From Pedobacter sp. FW305-3-2-15-E-R2A2 (GTDB taxonomy: Bacteria; Bacteroidota; Bacteroidia; Sphingobacteriales; Sphingobacteriaceae), in contig NZ_CP151803.1 in the NCBI RefSeq assembly GCF_038446955.1, forward strand, positions 682,001 to 746,000: a stretch of 64,000 bases of DNA. The letters run 5' to 3'. The position numbers and the translations under genes are program-made. The notes below the pieces were generated by a model, which saw only the letters and a program-made list of their open reading frames with translations, made no database searches and was not told where the DNA came from. Below, piece by piece: positions 1 through 9,227 of the stretch. Within the stretch, counting starts at the first letter, position 1, and each line of letters opens with the position of its first letter.

Positions 1-1444
1 GGCCAATGGTGAAATCACTATTGGAAATGGAAATTATAGCCTGACTGGTTTGATGTCTTATATGGGGCGTCTGATGTATTCTTATGACGACCGTTATATG
101 ATCAGTGCCACACTTCGTTCAGATGCTTCATCACGATTAGCGCCGGGACACAAATGGCATACCTATCCGGCAGTATCAGCTGGCTGGAATATTTCGAACG
201 AGTCATTTATGAAAGGGGTATCCGTAATTGATAAGCTAAAACTTCGTGTGGGTTACGGGCAAACCTCAAACCAGGCGGTAAATCCTTATCAAACACTCGG
301 ACTTTTAAGCTCAAGGCCCTATAATTTTGGTAATACCGGTTATGCCACAGGGTATTATATGTCGAGACTTCCCAGTCCAGGCTTAGGTTGGGAATATTCT
401 GAGACCTGGAATTATGGCTTAGACTTTTCAATCCTTAAGAATCGCTTGTCCGGAACTGTCGAATATTATGTGACCAATACCAAAGACATCCTGTTGGGCA
501 TTAATTTACCTTCTACTTCCGGAGTAGGTGGCTATACTGCCAATGTGGGGCAAACTCAAAATAAGGGACTGGAATTTAATCTGAATGCGGTGATACTGGA
601 GAATCTAAATGGCTGGACCTGGGATTTAGGTGTTAATTTTTATGCAAACCGTAATAAATTGGTTTCACTGGCTTCAGGACAAACGCGCGACGAAGGTAAT
701 TTATGGTTTGTCGGCCATAACATCAACGCAATTTTCGATTTTGAAAAAGTAGGCTTATGGCAGGCGAATGATCCTTATCTGACTACACTGGAACCGGGAG
801 GAAATGCAGGGATGATTAAAGTAAAATATACGGGTGATTTTGATGCAAACGGCAAACCAACCAGAGCTATCGGTGCTGCCGACCGGCAGATCCTGAATGT
901 AGATCCGAAATTTGCAGGAGGGATTAACTCCAGGGTAGCTTATAAAGGATTTGATTTGAGTGTGGTCGCTGCATTTAAAAGCGGAGGTATACTGGTGAGC
1001 TCTCTTTATGGATCAGGTGGGTACCTCAACTTAATGAATGGACGCAGAGGAAATGTAAAGGTGGATTACTGGACGCCTGAGAATACCGATGCGAAGTATC
1101 CTAAACCGGGGGGCATTGCCAGCGGAGATAACCCTAAATATGGAAGTACACTTGGGTATTTCGATGCTTCTTATCTGAAGGTACGGACCATATCACTGGG
1201 ATATGACTTCAAAACGCTCCTTAAAAATTCGAATGTTAAGCTGCGGATGTATGTTACCGTACAAAATCCATTTGTGATGTTCTCTCCATACCACCGGGAA
1301 TCAGGAATGGATCCCGAAACCAACTCTTATGGGAATGAAAATGCGGCAGTGCCATTATCGGATGCACAAAGACGCATTTTAACAATTGGTACCAATACAC
1401 CTTCAACCCGCAATTACATTGCCGGAGTTAATTTAACATTTTAG
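1..1444 (+). CDS. SusC/RagA-family TonB-dependent receptor, C-terminal part
   Basis: The reading frame is open from base 2 with no start codon, so the gene begins upstream of the window; 480 residues are visible. The visible part is the C-terminal half of an outer-membrane beta-barrel of the SusC type: alternating aromatic/hydrophobic strands, the conserved segment on an intact barrel (SAGWNISNESFM, LRVGYGQTSNQ), and a chain ending in Leu-Thr-Phe as outer-membrane barrels usually do. SusC proteins import oligosaccharides across the outer membrane with TonB energy. It lies 11 nt upstream of a susD gene, so the two form a transport pair. The substrate cannot be read from the sequence; the xylose operon that follows suggests a xylan- or pentose-derived ligand (inference). 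Plug domain and TonB box are outside the window. Confidence 0.95.
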   Translation, partial: ANGEITIGNGNYSLTGLMSYMGRLMYSYDDRYMISATLRSDASSRLAPGHKWHTYPAVSAGWNISNESFMKGVSVIDKLKLRVGYGQTSNQAVNPYQTLGLLSSRPYNFGNTGYATGYYMSRLPSPGLGWEYSETWNYGLDFSILKNRLSGTVEYYVTNTKDILLGINLPSTSGVGGYTANVGQTQNKGLEFNLNAVILENLNGWTWDLGVNFYANRNKLVSLASGQTRDEGNLWFVGHNINAIFDFEKVGLWQANDPYLTTLEPGGNAGMIKVKYTGDFDANGKPTRAIGAADRQILNVDPKFAGGINSRVAYKGFDLSVVAAFKSGGILVSSLYGSGGYLNLMNGRRGNVKVDYWTPENTDAKYPKPGGIASGDNPKYGSTLGYFDASYLKVRTISLGYDFKTLLKNSNVKLRMYVTVQNPFVMFSPYHRESGMDPETNSYGNENAAVPLSDAQRRILTIGTNTPSTRNYIAGVNLTF

Positions 1445-1455
1445 AATCAATCGAT

Positions 1456-3396
1456 ATGAAACCTATACAAATAAAAACGATGATAGGGCTGGGGCTGATG
1501 ATGGTATTTTCAGCAGGATGCTCAAAAATTTTAGATGAAGAGCCACGCAGTATTTTTACGCCTGACTATTTTAAAACCGAAGCTGGTGTTAAAGGTGGAT
1601 TAACGGCAATGTACGGCCACCTGCGTAATATATACGGACAAGCTTATTATTATAACTCTTGTATCACCGGGACCGATGAGGCGACATGGGGCAAGGATGC
1701 AGATGGTAATTTTAAGGATATGGACTGTTCCGGCGTGGGTTCTATCCAGTCGACAAGTTTCCCGAGCAGTATTTTATGGGGGGAAGCTTTTCCTAACATC
1801 AACACTGCGAGTGGGGTGATTGAGAATGCCAGTGCAGTAGGCATTTCTAATACCTTAGTTGCCGAAGCGAGGTTCTTCAGGGCATTTGATTATTTTTTGC
1901 TGGTGCAAACATTCGGTGGGGTGCCACTCGATCTAGGTTCCGGTGAACTTAAATTTAACATCAATCCGGTAAGAACATCTGTGCGGAATACGGTAACTGA
2001 AGTCTATACCAAAGCGATATTCCCAGACCTGCTGAAAGCAGTAACGGATTTGCCGGTAACTGCACGTGTTACCGGAGGTGTAACGCAAACACTTGCAAGG
2101 TTATTTTTGGCGAAGGCTTACCTTACTTATGGCTGGTGGCTTCAAAACCCAAACAATATCCCTACTTATCCTGCAAGTGACAGAAAAGATCCTGACGGAC
2201 ATGATGCGGGCTGGTATTTTCAACAGGCTTATGATGTGGCAGCCACGGCTATCGACAATCCCGGATCCTTTGGACTGGTGGATACCTATTATGACGTGAA
2301 CTGGGCAGGTAATGACCGTAACAAAGAGCTGTTATTATATGCAGATCATACCGAGAGCAGCGAAAAATTTAATGGAGGAAGTTTAACCTTTGGCTCAGGT
2401 GGTGCCCCTGATAACTTTTCAAGCTGGATGCTGACCTGGAATTACCCCAATATCAGAAGTTCAGGAATCAGCTCTGTACAGCGGGAAGCAGCACAGGCCC
2501 TTGGACGTCCATGGAACCGTATGGCGCCGACAATTGAGGTCATTAAGAATACTTTTGCCGACAAAACTAACGATTCGCGTTATGACGGAACTTTCACGAC
2601 GGTTTACCGTGGCAACTGGCCTAAGGGCTACAACCCGGCTTCAAGTGCTCCGGCTTCTCTGGTCAATGCCAATGGCATGTCGGTGGTACCGGGAGATGCC
2701 ATTTTAACTTTTCTGAATGAGGACAATGCATCCGTGACCTACCCGGCCGGCGCAGGAATCAGTAACGTGGGTGCCGGTATTTTACCGGGAAGAGCAGATT
2801 ACGTAATCGCGCCAGGTGGGATCAGCAGAATCGTATATCCGGGACTTTGGAAGCTTGGGCCATACCGCACAGATAACGGTACCGGACTGGGACAACCAAA
2901 TGCCGCAAGTACCCGTCCTTTCCCCGTTGCCAAATTTTCTGAACTCTATTTTGTTGCTGCCGAGGCAGCGGTAAAAGGAGCAGTACCTAAAGCTGGTAAA
3001 AGTGCCCGTGAGTTGATCAATGTGATTCGTGGCAGGGCCGGAAAATGGCGTTGGGACAACAATGGGAATAAAGCTAAGGCAGAAGATAACAGTGCGGCCT
3101 TAATTGCAGCAACGCCGGCAACAATTGACATTAATTATATCCTGGCAGAGCGTTCTCGTGAATATTATGCGGAAGGTTACCGCAGGTTTGATTTGATACG
3201 GACGCAAAAATGGGCCGAATTGTCTGCTACCTATACAATTTGTGGAACGGCTATAGGTGACCATACTCCGGTAACTATAACGCGTACCATTACCCCAAAT
3301 CTTTATTTACGGCCAATCCCGCAAGGACAGATTGATGGAATGCAAATGTCTGCTGCAGAGAAACAAGCGTATCAGAATCCGGGATATGCAAATTAA
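1456..3396 (+). CDS. SusD/RagB-family outer-membrane glycan-binding lipoprotein
   Basis: This 646-residue SusD-like protein is the partner of the SusC barrel immediately upstream (11 nt gap). The N-terminus is a lipoprotein signal with lipobox S-A-G-C, Cys22, followed by an acidic stretch (LDEEP) typical of surface-exported Bacteroidota lipoproteins. The helical TPR-like body and the C-terminal motif around 'ILAERSREYYAEGYRRFDL' are characteristic of the family. SusD proteins sit as lids over SusC and capture oligosaccharides at the cell surface. At 646 residues it is somewhat longer than usual. It ends 170 nt before the xylulokinase gene. Its exact ligand is unknown; a pentose-containing glycan is the contextual guess. 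Confidence 0.95.
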   Translation: MKPIQIKTMIGLGLMMVFSAGCSKILDEEPRSIFTPDYFKTEAGVKGGLTAMYGHLRNIYGQAYYYNSCITGTDEATWGKDADGNFKDMDCSGVGSIQSTSFPSSILWGEAFPNINTASGVIENASAVGISNTLVAEARFFRAFDYFLLVQTFGGVPLDLGSGELKFNINPVRTSVRNTVTEVYTKAIFPDLLKAVTDLPVTARVTGGVTQTLARLFLAKAYLTYGWWLQNPNNIPTYPASDRKDPDGHDAGWYFQQAYDVAATAIDNPGSFGLVDTYYDVNWAGNDRNKELLLYADHTESSEKFNGGSLTFGSGGAPDNFSSWMLTWNYPNIRSSGISSVQREAAQALGRPWNRMAPTIEVIKNTFADKTNDSRYDGTFTTVYRGNWPKGYNPASSAPASLVNANGMSVVPGDAILTFLNEDNASVTYPAGAGISNVGAGILPGRADYVIAPGGISRIVYPGLWKLGPYRTDNGTGLGQPNAASTRPFPVAKFSELYFVAAEAAVKGAVPKAGKSARELINVIRGRAGKWRWDNNGNKAKAEDNSAALIAATPATIDINYILAERSREYYAEGYRRFDLIRTQKWAELSATYTICGTAIGDHTPVTITRTITPNLYLRPIPQGQIDGMQMSAAEKQAYQNPGYAN

Positions 3397-3424
3397 TTTC
3401 TATATACAAAATGGTCTTTACAGC

Positions 3425-3457
3425 GATGGGCTTATCCGGTTAAACGGATATCCCATC
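3425..3457 (+). terminator. Imperfect hairpin after susD
   Basis: GATGGG-c-TTATCCG is followed after GTTAAA by CGGATATCCCATC, giving a stem of about 12 pairs with one bulge and one mismatch. There is no T-tract after it, so it may be a factor-dependent terminator or a transcript-stabilising 3' structure for the susCD mRNA rather than a classical intrinsic terminator. It sits between susD and the xylose operon. Confidence 0.4.
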
Positions 3458-3500
3458 TCTAATATGGACCCAGTGAAACTGATCTTTTTATTTAAAGAAT

Positions 3501-3518
3501 AATGCAATCGATTGTATT
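3501..3518. promoter_or_regulatory. LacI-family operator candidate upstream of xylB
   Basis: AATGCAATCGATTGTATT is an 18-bp palindrome centred on CG, with 16 of 18 positions symmetric (the G4/T15 pair breaks it). LacI-family repressors typically bind palindromes with a central CpG. A LacI-family gene lies at the far end of the same cluster (8210-9226), so this is the natural binding site for it. It lies 49 nt upstream of the xylB start. I could not place a convincing -7/-33 promoter pair around it. Confidence 0.6.
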
Positions 3519-3533
3519 GGGTTAAACCCCAAT
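3516..3533 (+). repeat. Inverted repeat next to the xyl operator
   Basis: ATTGGG-TTAAAC-CCCAAT is a 6-bp perfect stem with a 6-nt loop. It overlaps the last three bases of the LacI-like palindrome and ends 33 nt before xylB. It could be a second protein site or a leader hairpin in the xylB mRNA. There is no T-tract, so termination is unlikely. Confidence 0.35.
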
Positions 3534-3566
3534 CAAATGCAATTAACAACTTCTAAAATTTAATAT

Positions 3567-5042
3567 ATGTATTTATTAGGCCTGGATATTGGCACCTCTT
3601 CCATTAAAGTTTCGGTAGTGGATACGCATACTCAAAAGCGGGTATTGTCGGTGCAATACCCTGATGAGGAAACAGAAATTAAGTCTGTTAAGCCCGGCTG
3701 GGCAGAGCAATCACCTGTAGACTGGTGGCAAAATGTGGTACATGCAATTCTAAAATTAAGTGCATCAGGAAGTTTTCATCCTAAAGATGTGACCGCTATA
3801 GGAATAGCGTACCAGATGCATGGACTGGTATTGGTTGATAAAGATCAGAATGTACTGCGGGACAGCATCATTTGGTGTGATAGCAGAGCGGTAGAATTGG
3901 GTGAGGAGGCGTTTGATGCCATAGGTCATGAACAATGTTTACACAGCATGCTTAATTCTCCGGGTAATTTTACCGCCTCCAAGTTGGCTTGGGTAAAGCA
4001 GCATGAACCGGAGATCTATAGTAAGATCGACAAAATCATGTTACCTGGTGATTTTATCGCCATGAAGCTTACCGGTCAGATCAGCACCAGCATTGCTGCA
4101 CTTTCTGAAGGTGTGTTCTGGGATTTTCAGAAAGACGAAATTTCTAAAGCTGTTATGGAATACTATGGGCTTGACGAAAAATTAATTCCGGAAATAAAGC
4201 CGCTTTTTTCTGTGCATGGAACGCTTAAAGCGGATGTTGCAAGATTGTTGGGCTTACAGGAAGGAATTCCGGTAGCTTATAAGTCAGGGGACCAGCCCAA
4301 CAATGCCTTATCATTAAATGTGCTTAATCCGGGAGAAGTGGCTGCCACGGCCGGAACATCGGGTGTCATCTACGGGGTAAGTGATGAACTGACCTACGAC
4401 CCGAAATCGAGGGTAAATACCTTTGCTCATGTCACCTATTCTAAAACACAAAAACATACCGGGGTGCTCCTTTGCATCAATGGTACAGGGAGTATGTACC
4501 GCTGGGCAAAATACACTTTTGCACCCGAACTGACCTACGCAACGCTCAATAACCTTGCCTCCTCAGCTCCAATCGGGAGCCGGGGGCTTAAGGTTTTACC
4601 ATTTGGAAATGGTGCTGAACGAATGCTGAACAATAAATATACGGGGGCAGAATTGGTGGGTATCGACCTGAATTTACATACACGTGCTGAGATTTTTAGG
4701 GCTGTTCAGGAAGGTATTGCATTTGCCTTCCGTTACGGGTTGGACATCATGAGGGAAAATGGGATGGAGCCGAAAGTGATCCGGGCAGGCATGGCCAACT
4801 TATTTTTAAGTGATGTTTTCGCTCAGACATTTGTGGATGTAACCGGTGTACCTGTCGAATTATATGAAAATGATGGCAGTGTGGGAGCAGCTTTAGGAGC
4901 AGGAATTGGCGCCGGAATTTTCGAAAGCCCGGAGCAGGCATTTAACCGGCATGAACTGATTACTTACCTGGAGCCCAGAAATTCTGCAGCTTATGAACCG
5001 CTGTACCAGGAATGGAAAGCACTTTTAAACGAAAAAATATAA
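3567..5042 (+). CDS. xylB: Xylulokinase
   Basis: This cytoplasmic FGGY-family kinase phosphorylates D-xylulose with ATP to give xylulose-5-phosphate. The 491-residue length is normal for XylB. Visible family features are the N-terminal phosphate loop (LGLDIGTSSIKVSVVD), the xylulokinase-type 'YQMHGLVLVD' substrate segment, the catalytic aspartate in 'KSGDQPNNA' (Asp242), and the second phosphate motif 'TAGTSGVIYG'. It is the first gene of a xylB-xylA-symporter operon (26 nt to xylA) and follows a LacI-like operator. Repression relieved by xylose or a related sugar is the likely control (inference from the operator and the downstream LacI gene). Confidence 0.97.
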   Translation: MYLLGLDIGTSSIKVSVVDTHTQKRVLSVQYPDEETEIKSVKPGWAEQSPVDWWQNVVHAILKLSASGSFHPKDVTAIGIAYQMHGLVLVDKDQNVLRDSIIWCDSRAVELGEEAFDAIGHEQCLHSMLNSPGNFTASKLAWVKQHEPEIYSKIDKIMLPGDFIAMKLTGQISTSIAALSEGVFWDFQKDEISKAVMEYYGLDEKLIPEIKPLFSVHGTLKADVARLLGLQEGIPVAYKSGDQPNNALSLNVLNPGEVAATAGTSGVIYGVSDELTYDPKSRVNTFAHVTYSKTQKHTGVLLCINGTGSMYRWAKYTFAPELTYATLNNLASSAPIGSRGLKVLPFGNGAERMLNNKYTGAELVGIDLNLHTRAEIFRAVQEGIAFAFRYGLDIMRENGMEPKVIRAGMANLFLSDVFAQTFVDVTGVPVELYENDGSVGAALGAGIGAGIFESPEQAFNRHELITYLEPRNSAAYEPLYQEWKALLNEKI

Positions 5043-5068
5043 TATAAATAGAATTTAATAAGATCAAC

Positions 5069-6400
5069 ATGACAAAAGTAGTAACAGGAGAAAAGGAATT
5101 TTTTAAAGGAATTGAGCAGGTACAATTTGAAGGATTACAAAGCGATAATCCATTTGCTTTTAGATGGTACGATGCCAATAAAGTAGTCGCAGGTAAAACC
5201 ATGAATGAGCATTTTAAATTTGCCTGTTCCTATTGGCATTCGTTTAACGGGAATGGTGCAGATCCATTTGGAGGACCTACACATGCTTTTCCCTGGGATG
5301 AAAAAAAAGAGGTAGTAGAAAGGGCAAAGGATAAAATGGATGCGGCGTTTGAATTTATTACTAAAATGCAGTTGCCTTACTATTGTTTCCATGATGTGGA
5401 TGTGGTGGATTATGGGGATGATATTGCTGAAAATGAACGCAGGTTACAAACTATGGTCGCGTATGCAAAAGAAAAGCAAGCCAGCAGTGGTGTGAAATTG
5501 CTTTGGGGAACGGCCAATTTATTCAGCCATAAACGATATATGAATGGCGCTGCCACAAATCCTGATTTTCAGGTGCTTGCCCATGGCGCGGCACAGGTGA
5601 AAGCAGCCCTGGATGCAACGATTGAATTGGGTGGAGAAAATTATGTTTTCTGGGGTGGAAGAGAAGGTTATATGAGCTTGCTGAATACCAATATGAAACG
5701 TGAGCAGGAACATTTGGCTAAATTCTTACATACCGCCAGAGATTATGCACGCAAACAGGGTTTCAAAGGAACTTTCTTTATCGAACCAAAACCTTGTGAG
5801 CCATCTAAACATCAGTATGATTATGATGCAGCTACCGTTCGTGGCTTTTTGCAGGAATATGATTTACTTGCTGATTTTAAATTAAACCTTGAGGTGAACC
5901 ATGCTACTTTAGCAGGACATACTTTCCAGCACGAACTTCAGGTAGCGGTAGATAGCGGACTTTTGGGATCTATTGATGCCAATCGTGGAGACTACCAGAA
6001 TGGTTGGGATACCGATCAGTTTCCTAATGATATCAATGAATTGACGGAAGCAATGCTGATCATCCTGGAAGGTGGTGGACTGAAAGGTGGTGGTGTAAAT
6101 TTTGACGCCAAGATCCGCCGGAATTCAACTGACCCTGCCGATCTTTTTTATGCACACATCGGGGGCATGGACATTTTTGCAAGAGCCCTGATTACCGCAG
6201 ATGCAATACTTCAAAAATCTGATTACAAAAAAATACGGACCGACAGGTATGCTTCTTTCGATTCAGGTAAAGGCGCAGAATTTGAACAGGGGAAACTGAA
6301 CCTCGTAGATTTAAGAAACTATGCAGCAGAAAATGGGGAACCGGCCGTGACAAGTGGAAGACAGGAATACCTGGAAAACCTGATCAACCGTCACATATAA
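5069..6400 (+). CDS. xylA: Xylose isomerase
   Basis: XylA converts D-xylose to D-xylulose in the cytoplasm using two divalent metal ions. At 443 residues it belongs to the longer (class II) group. The catalytic His is in '[11 protein letters not shown]' (His108). The metal/substrate segment '[14 protein letters not shown]' starts with Glu239-Pro-Lys241. Further metal-binding motifs are '[16 protein letters not shown]' and '[17 protein letters not shown]'. All signature segments are intact. It sits between xylB and a sodium:solute symporter, so uptake, isomerisation and phosphorylation of xylose are encoded together. Confidence 0.98.
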   Translation: MTKVVTGEKEFFKGIEQVQFEGLQSDNPFAFRWYDANKVVAGKTMNEHFKFACSYWHSFNGNGADPFGGPTHAFPWDEKKEVVERAKDKMDAAFEFITKMQLPYYCFHDVDVVDYGDDIAENERRLQTMVAYAKEKQASSGVKLLWGTANLFSHKRYMNGAATNPDFQVLAHGAAQVKAALDATIELGGENYVFWGGREGYMSLLNTNMKREQEHLAKFLHTARDYARKQGFKGTFFIEPKPCEPSKHQYDYDAATVRGFLQEYDLLADFKLNLEVNHATLAGHTFQHELQVAVDSGLLGSIDANRGDYQNGWDTDQFPNDINELTEAMLIILEGGGLKGGGVNFDAKIRRNSTDPADLFYAHIGGMDIFARALITADAILQKSDYKKIRTDRYASFDSGKGAEFEQGKLNLVDLRNYAAENGEPAVTSGRQEYLENLINRHI

Positions 6401-6449
6401 ACCGAATAGTAATTCATTGTATAGCTAAAGACTTAAACCAACCAAATTA

Positions 6450-8126
6450 ATGAAAACCAACGTGCTGGATACGAAAGATTACATCGTATTCTTAATTTAC
6501 TTTGTCATTGTTGCCGCCTACGGGTTGTACATTTACAACAAGAAAAAATCTGCCGCCAGCGGTTCGCAGGATTACTTCCTGGCCGAAGGTTCTTTGACCT
6601 GGTGGGCCATTGGGGCCTCTTTAATCGCTTCCAACATTTCTGCTGAACAATTTATAGGCATGAGTGGTTCAGGCTTTAAAATGGGGCTTGCCATTGCCAC
6701 CTACGAATGGATGGCCGCGGCCACCCTGATCGTAGTTGCCGTTTTTTTTATTCCTGTTTACCTGAAAAACAAGATCTCTACCATGCCACAGTTCCTTCAC
6801 CAGAGGTACAACGGTACAGTAGCCATGATCATGGCTGTTTTCTGGTTGTTGCTCTATGTGGTCGTTAACTTAACTTCCATACTTTACCTGGGGGCACTGG
6901 CAGTGAGTAGTATTTCCGGCTTCAGCCTGGAATTTTGTATGTATGCCATTGCAGCATTTGCCATTATCATTACCTTGGGCGGGATGAAAGTAATCGGTTA
7001 CACCGATGTCATCCAGGTGTTTTTCCTGATCCTGGGCGGACTTGCAACGACTTACCTTGCTTTAAACCTGGTTTCTGAACATTATGGAACATCAGGCATT
7101 CTGGAAGGATATAGCCTTATGACAGAAAAGGCTACTGAGCATTTCCATATGATCCTTAAGCCGGACAATGAGAATTATATCGATTTACCAGGATTAAGCG
7201 TACTTATCGGTGGTATGTGGATCGTAAACCTGAATTACTGGGGTTGTAATCAATACATCACACAACGTGCATTAGGAGCAGACCTGAAGACAGCCCGAGC
7301 GGGGATCTTATTCGCTGCTTTCTTAAAGTTACTGATGCCTGTTATCGTCGTGCTTCCCGGAATCGCAGCGTATGTATTGTACAAAGACGGGGCTTTTCAA
7401 ACGGAAATGCTGCAGAATGGAGAGTTGAATCCGGACCGTGCCTATCCGGTATTGCTTAATCTTTTACCAGCTGGTTTAAAAGGACTTTCTTTTGCGGCTT
7501 TAACGGCTGCGGTAGTGGCTTCACTGGCGGGGAAAGCGAATAGCATCGCTACGATATTTACCCTGGATATTTACAAGAAGGTACTTAAACCCGGAGCTTC
7601 AGAAGCCAATCTGGTCATGACCGGTAAAGTAGCCATCATTGTATCTATGATATTAGGCGTACTGATTGCCCCACATTTGGGCATTGATAAAAAAGGAGGT
7701 TTCCAATATATTCAGGAATATACAGGCTTTGTATCGCCAGGTATTTTTGCCATGTTTATCCTGGGTTTCTTCTGGAAAAAGTCGACCTCTAATGCCGCAC
7801 TTTTCGCAACAATAGGTGGTTTCGGACTTTCCCTGCTGCTTAAATTTTTACCCGATATGACCGATCTTTCCTGGTTATCGGAAGTAGGCTTTGCTGTTAA
7901 AAATTCAGCAGGTATCTATGAAATTCCATTTATAGACAGAATGGGCATCGTGTTCGTTTTCTGTATCATCGGTATGATCATCATCAGTCTCCTGGAAAAT
8001 AAAGGAGCGGAAGATCCTAAAGGACTTGAAATTGATGCAACGATGTTCAAAACTTCAACAGCTTTTGCGGTTGGGGCCTTAATCGTAGTTGGTCTTATAG
8101 TGGCACTTTACAGTGTGTTTTGGTAA
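6450..8126 (+). CDS. Sodium:solute symporter (SSS family), probable xylose/Na+ transporter
   Basis: A 558-residue inner-membrane protein with about 14 hydrophobic segments, matching the SGLT-like branch of the sodium:solute symporter family. 'ASLIASNISAEQFIGMSGSGF' near residues 50-70 is the family's first-helix motif region; 'NYWGCNQYITQRALGA' is the usual central segment. These proteins use the sodium gradient to import sugars. Substrate specificity cannot be read from sequence; position directly after xylBA (49 nt gap) makes D-xylose the most likely cargo. The gene is followed by a strong intrinsic terminator that separates it from the LacI regulator. Confidence 0.9.
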   Translation: MKTNVLDTKDYIVFLIYFVIVAAYGLYIYNKKKSAASGSQDYFLAEGSLTWWAIGASLIASNISAEQFIGMSGSGFKMGLAIATYEWMAAATLIVVAVFFIPVYLKNKISTMPQFLHQRYNGTVAMIMAVFWLLLYVVVNLTSILYLGALAVSSISGFSLEFCMYAIAAFAIIITLGGMKVIGYTDVIQVFFLILGGLATTYLALNLVSEHYGTSGILEGYSLMTEKATEHFHMILKPDNENYIDLPGLSVLIGGMWIVNLNYWGCNQYITQRALGADLKTARAGILFAAFLKLLMPVIVVLPGIAAYVLYKDGAFQTEMLQNGELNPDRAYPVLLNLLPAGLKGLSFAALTAAVVASLAGKANSIATIFTLDIYKKVLKPGASEANLVMTGKVAIIVSMILGVLIAPHLGIDKKGGFQYIQEYTGFVSPGIFAMFILGFFWKKSTSNAALFATIGGFGLSLLLKFLPDMTDLSWLSEVGFAVKNSAGIYEIPFIDRMGIVFVFCIIGMIIISLLENKGAEDPKGLEIDATMFKTSTAFAVGALIVVGLIVALYSVFW

Positions 8127-8135
8127 ATAATTCTG

Positions 8136-8178
8136 ATCCGTTGTCTGAAGCTTTTAATTTTTCAGGCAACGGATTTTT
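8136..8178 (+). terminator. Intrinsic terminator after the xylose operon
   Basis: ATCCGTTGTCTGAA (8136-8149) pairs with TTCAGGCAACGGAT (8161-8174) over 14 positions with a single G-T wobble. The loop is 11 nt, and the stem is followed by TTTTTAT. It begins 9 nt after the symporter stop codon. It should end most xylBA-symporter transcripts and leave little read-through into the LacI gene. Confidence 0.85.
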
Positions 8179-8209
8179 ATTTATGTCTTAAATATAGCGG
8201 CTACAGATT

Positions 8210-9226
8210 TTGAAGAAGAATACCACAATTTATGATATCGCGAAAGCGCTCAATATCACGGTCTCTACCGTCTCCAGGGCACTAAACGGCTTTCCTGCCA
8301 TTAGTGAAAACACAAGGCGCCTGGTCGCAGAAACTGCAAAAAAACTCAATTATAGTCCTAACAGACTTGCATCTGCACTCAAATCTGGTAAAACATTTAT
8401 AGTCGGGGTAATTGTCCCAAGTATACAGTCGCATTTTTTTGCCTCTGTGATCCACAGCATTGAAGAAGGGCTAAAAGACAGTGGCTACCGCATTATACTT
8501 TATCAGTCGAATGAATTGCTGGAGAATGAAATTAAAGGAGTTAAAACTTTATTGGAAGCCCAGGTAGATGGCATTATCGCCTCTTTATCATTGGGAACTG
8601 AGGACGACATATCGCATTTCCAGGGCATCATTGCACAGCACAAACCTTTGGTCCTTTTCGACAGGATCAGCACCAGGCTAAAAGTACCTACTGTAACCCT
8701 CAATGATTTTAACGCAGGTTTCCTTGCTGCACAACACCTCATCGATCAGGGCTACAAAAAAATTGCTTTTATCACTACGGCCCAGCCAATCAAAACTTTC
8801 ACAGACCGGCTGGAGGGCTACAGAGAAGCGATGAAAGTCAATCAATTACCCATTGATCCGGACCATATTGTTTTCGGTGGTCTTTCTATAAAAGATGGGA
8901 GATATGGGGCAGCCAAATTATTAAGGGCTGAAACCATTCCTGAAGCGATCATTACCGCAGATGATTATACCGCATTAGGCGTGCTTAAAAAGCTGAAAGA
9001 AGTAAATGAGATCCCACCGAAGATAGGGCTTATTGGCTTTTCAAACGAGGCTTTTTCAGCTTACATTTCGCCTGCGCTATCAACGGTGGATCAACATCCC
9101 AATTTAATGGGCCGGGGGTGTGCCGAATTGTTTTTACAGATGATCAAAAAGAACCATCCTTATGATGACATCTGTCACCTGGTTTTGGAACCTACCATCA
9201 TAAAACGGCAGTCTTCCAATGTATAG
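8210..9226 (+). CDS. LacI-family transcriptional regulator
   Basis: A 338-residue DNA-binding regulator. Residues about 5-24 form the LacI helix-turn-helix ('TIYDIAKALNITVSTVSRAL'), followed by the hinge 'SPNRLASALKSGKT' and a periplasmic-binding-protein-like effector domain to the end. The start is TTG at 8210: the in-frame ATG at 8183 hits a stop two codons later, and starting here preserves the usual MKKxTTIYDIA N-terminus. It lies 84 nt after the symporter, beyond the terminator. It is the best candidate to bind the palindrome at 3501-3518 and control xylose genes. The effector is unknown. It converges on the GH43 gene with one base between the stop codons. Confidence 0.93.
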   Translation: MKKNTTIYDIAKALNITVSTVSRALNGFPAISENTRRLVAETAKKLNYSPNRLASALKSGKTFIVGVIVPSIQSHFFASVIHSIEEGLKDSGYRIILYQSNELLENEIKGVKTLLEAQVDGIIASLSLGTEDDISHFQGIIAQHKPLVLFDRISTRLKVPTVTLNDFNAGFLAAQHLIDQGYKKIAFITTAQPIKTFTDRLEGYREAMKVNQLPIDPDHIVFGGLSIKDGRYGAAKLLRAETIPEAIITADDYTALGVLKKLKEVNEIPPKIGLIGFSNEAFSAYISPALSTVDQHPNLMGRGCAELFLQMIKKNHPYDDICHLVLEPTIIKRQSSNV

Positions 9227-9227
9227 C

